A DNA stretch of 21,300 bases from Pseudomonadota bacterium (GTDB taxonomy: Bacteria > Pseudomonadota > Alphaproteobacteria > Rhodospirillales > Magnetospirillaceae), in assembly GCA_023426365.1 (NCBI GenBank), contig JAFAAW010000134.1:1-21300 (forward strand), given 5' to 3'. Made by a program: the position numbers and the translations under genes. This document shows positions 20,231 through 21,300 of this stretch, in pieces. The notes beneath the pieces are model-generated. The model was not told where the DNA came from, ran no database searches, and worked only from the letters and a program-made list of their open reading frames with translations. Position 1 is the stretch's first letter. Every line of letters starts with the position of its first letter.

Positions 20231-21034
20231 CTAGGGCGGAGAATGTGCCGCCAGCTGCTCTCGATAGAAGCGAACCAGCGCGGCAGTGCCGGCGTTGTCC
20301 GGTTCGGCTGCCAGCTGGTCCTCCGCAGCGGCCAGCTTCTGCCTCAGCTGGGCCAGTTGGCCCTCGGCGTCCTGCATCGGCTGCGCTTCGGCGGCCGCCT
20401 TTGGCGAGCTACGCGCCGCAGGCTCATAGCCCCGCCAGTGCGTCGGGGGCTGGAAGACGTAGACGTTGGTATCCTGTGTCAGGAAAAAGCGGCCATCCGG
20501 CGAAACCACGCGGGTGCAACATGGGATGACGGCCAGGATGCCGCGCTCCTTGAGCCAGCCGATCCAGGTCCATACCGTGGTCTGGGAGCTGTAATCGGCA
20601 CGCCGGCCAATGGTGCGGCCGGCCGGATCAAGGCGGCCGCTGCGCCATTCCATCAACTCAATCAGTGCAGAGTAGATCCGCTTCACGGCGCGACCATTGG
20701 CCGGCAGACGCAAGGTGGACACCCACGAGGCCAGCTTGTAGCTCCATTGGACCACCTCCTTGCGGCGTTGCGGCCGCAGAGCATGGCGCCGCTGCACCTG
20801 CTTGAGCACGCGCGGCTTGTCATGTGTTCCGCGTTTTGCCGGCGGCGCCAAGTCCCGCACCAAAGCGAATGGATCCGGATTGCGCGGAACAGCGTCCATC
20901 GGAGGCAAGGTGGAGAGGATCAGGTCCCGGACAGATTCCGCCGGCAGATCGGGGGCGCCTGCCTTCTCGCATGGGGCGGCAACTGGCGGCCTATTATGTC
21001 CGCCAGTTGCCGCAGAATTCTGCGCAGGCCACAT
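20231..21034 (-). CDS. Winged-helix DNA-binding protein, possible replication initiator
   Basis: 267 aa from the chosen start. Residues 110-195 look like a winged helix: YSALIELMEWRSGRLDPAGR, then RRADYSSQTTVWTWIGWLKERGILAV as the helix-turn-helix, and RFFLTQDTNVYVFQPP as the wing. This arrangement (gene-level 'L-x-W-R-S-G-R ... T-V-x-x-W-I-x-x-L-x-x-x-G-I-L') is seen in plasmid replication proteins and in element-encoded regulators. The C-terminal 60 residues contain a short Ala/Gln-rich coiled coil (AEGQLAQLRQKLAAAEDQLA). ATG 21034 is chosen because the frame upstream runs through two palindromes and into the IS end; no strong ribosome binding site is visible. Rep function is an inference from the fold and the relaxase neighbour. 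Confidence 0.5.
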   Translation of the reverse strand: MWPAQNSAATGGHNRPPVAAPCEKAGAPDLPAESVRDLILSTLPPMDAVPRNPDPFALVRDLAPPAKRGTHDKPRVLKQVQRRHALRPQRRKEVVQWSYKLASWVSTLRLPANGRAVKRIYSALIELMEWRSGRLDPAGRTIGRRADYSSQTTVWTWIGWLKERGILAVIPCCTRVVSPDGRFFLTQDTNVYVFQPPTHWRGYEPAARSSPKAAAEAQPMQDAEGQLAQLRQKLAAAEDQLAAEPDNAGTAALVRFYREQLAAHSPP

Positions 21035-21046
21035 GATTGGCCGTCT

Positions 21047-21083
21047 GTGCACTCGATTGTGCACCCGTATCCCCATGCATGGG
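21047..21083. promoter_or_regulatory. Palindromes upstream of the winged-helix gene
   Basis: GTGCAC occurs twice (21047-21052 and 21059-21064), six bases apart, and a perfect 12-base palindrome CCCATGCATGGG lies at 21072-21083. The position just upstream of the start suits an operator for autoregulation. Confidence 0.4.
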
Positions 21084-21240
21084 AGATCGGCGCCGGGGAA
21101 TTGACCCCCAGCGGAAACGCGGCGTACAGTCGGAGTGTAGGGCCTGACTGGTCGGCGCGCGCCGATCCGATGGCTAGAGCACTTTCCGCTCGCCCGGAAT
21201 CGGTTTGGGATTCCCATGGGGCGTGCAATCTGATTCAAGA

Positions 21241-21269
21241 TACAGGCTGGAGACGGAGGCCAGCCTGTA
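21241..21269 (+). promoter_or_regulatory. Hairpin presenting the transposase ribosome binding site in its loop
   Basis: TACAGGCTGG (21241-21250) pairs perfectly with CCAGCCTGTA (21260-21269). The 9-base loop contains GGAGG (21255-21259), and the 3' arm reaches the A of the start codon. Such a stem can limit translation initiation of transposase. Confidence 0.55.
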
Positions 21270-21300
21270 TGCCGAAACCTCTTTCCCAGGACCTACGCGA
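21269..21300 (+). CDS. IS630-family transposase (N-terminal fragment)
   Basis: Ten codons, MPKPLSQDLR, before the window ends. IS630-family transposases commonly open with M-x-K-P-L-S-x-D-L-R before the helix-turn-helix. GGAGG is 9 bases upstream of the ATG. Too short to judge whether the gene is intact. Confidence 0.65.
   Translation, partial: MPKPLSQDLR

Larger units (their letters stand above)
21175..21300 (+). mobile_element. Left end of an IS630-family insertion sequence
   Basis: A transposase start of IS630 type at 21269 is preceded by about 90 bases beginning GAGCACTTTCCGCTCG at 21177, right after a TA dinucleotide (21175-21176), the target that IS630 elements duplicate. The exact border is inferred; the right end lies outside the window. 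Confidence 0.6.

Noticed and set aside
20056..20529. 157-aa plus-strand frame in the palindrome-rich gap
   Set aside because: It has no ribosome binding site, overlaps the winged-helix gene on the other strand, and its Arg/Pro/Ala-rich translation has no protein-like pattern.
1..21300. CRISPR array or regular tandem repeats
   Set aside because: No evenly spaced repeat of 20 or more bases was seen when reading the window; only isolated inverted and short direct repeats.

Overview
The window looks like chromosome of a GC-rich, nitrogen-fixing alphaproteobacterium, most likely a Rhodospirillales member close to Magnetospirillum. This is an inference from high GC, a cowN gene with a sigma-54 promoter, a gatCAB operon, the long form of LeuA, a bacteriohemerythrin and c-di-GMP-type signalling proteins. 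No 16S gene is present to settle it.

Positions 1-16650 are core-like chromosome with short operons on both strands. In order: the 5' end of a cytidylate-kinase-like gene (1-248, minus); a 500-base gap without a convincing gene; a LOG-family nucleotide hydrolase (minus) divergent from an MBL-fold hydrolase (plus); a membrane-anchored protein of unknown function; a catalytically degenerate EAL protein next to a bacteriohemerythrin; a DJ-1/PfpI protein; a diverged M52 (hydrogenase maturation protease-like) protein; ruvX; a tiny lipoprotein candidate; cowN with a consensus -24/-12 promoter; gatC-gatA-gatB closed by tandem terminators; a 45-aa membrane peptide with its own terminator; a Nudix hydrolase; a DUF47-PiT phosphate uptake pair; leuA, preceded on its own strand by a leader peptide with four consecutive Leu codons and a second small reading frame; and a Nu-class glutathione transferase.

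A tRNA-Ser(GCU) at 16653-16745 marks the boundary to a different kind of DNA. From 16746 to about 21174 the sequence looks like an integrated mobilizable element or plasmid. It holds two overlapping small unknown genes behind a perfect 14-bp hairpin, an XRE repressor divergent from a small lipoprotein, a nested 69-nt palindrome resembling an origin of transfer, a MOBP-like relaxase with catalytic Tyr and three-His motif, a 760-base gene-free stretch rich in palindromes, and a winged-helix protein that could be a replication initiator. No integrase and no type IV secretion genes are visible, so any transfer would rely on helper functions. An IS630-family element begins at about 21175 and runs off the end of the window.

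The points most worth following are the leucine leader system, the sigma-54-driven cowN with its upstream overlapping inverted repeats, and the relaxase, oriT-like and Rep-like module beside tRNA-Ser. All functional calls come from reading motifs; no database search was run.
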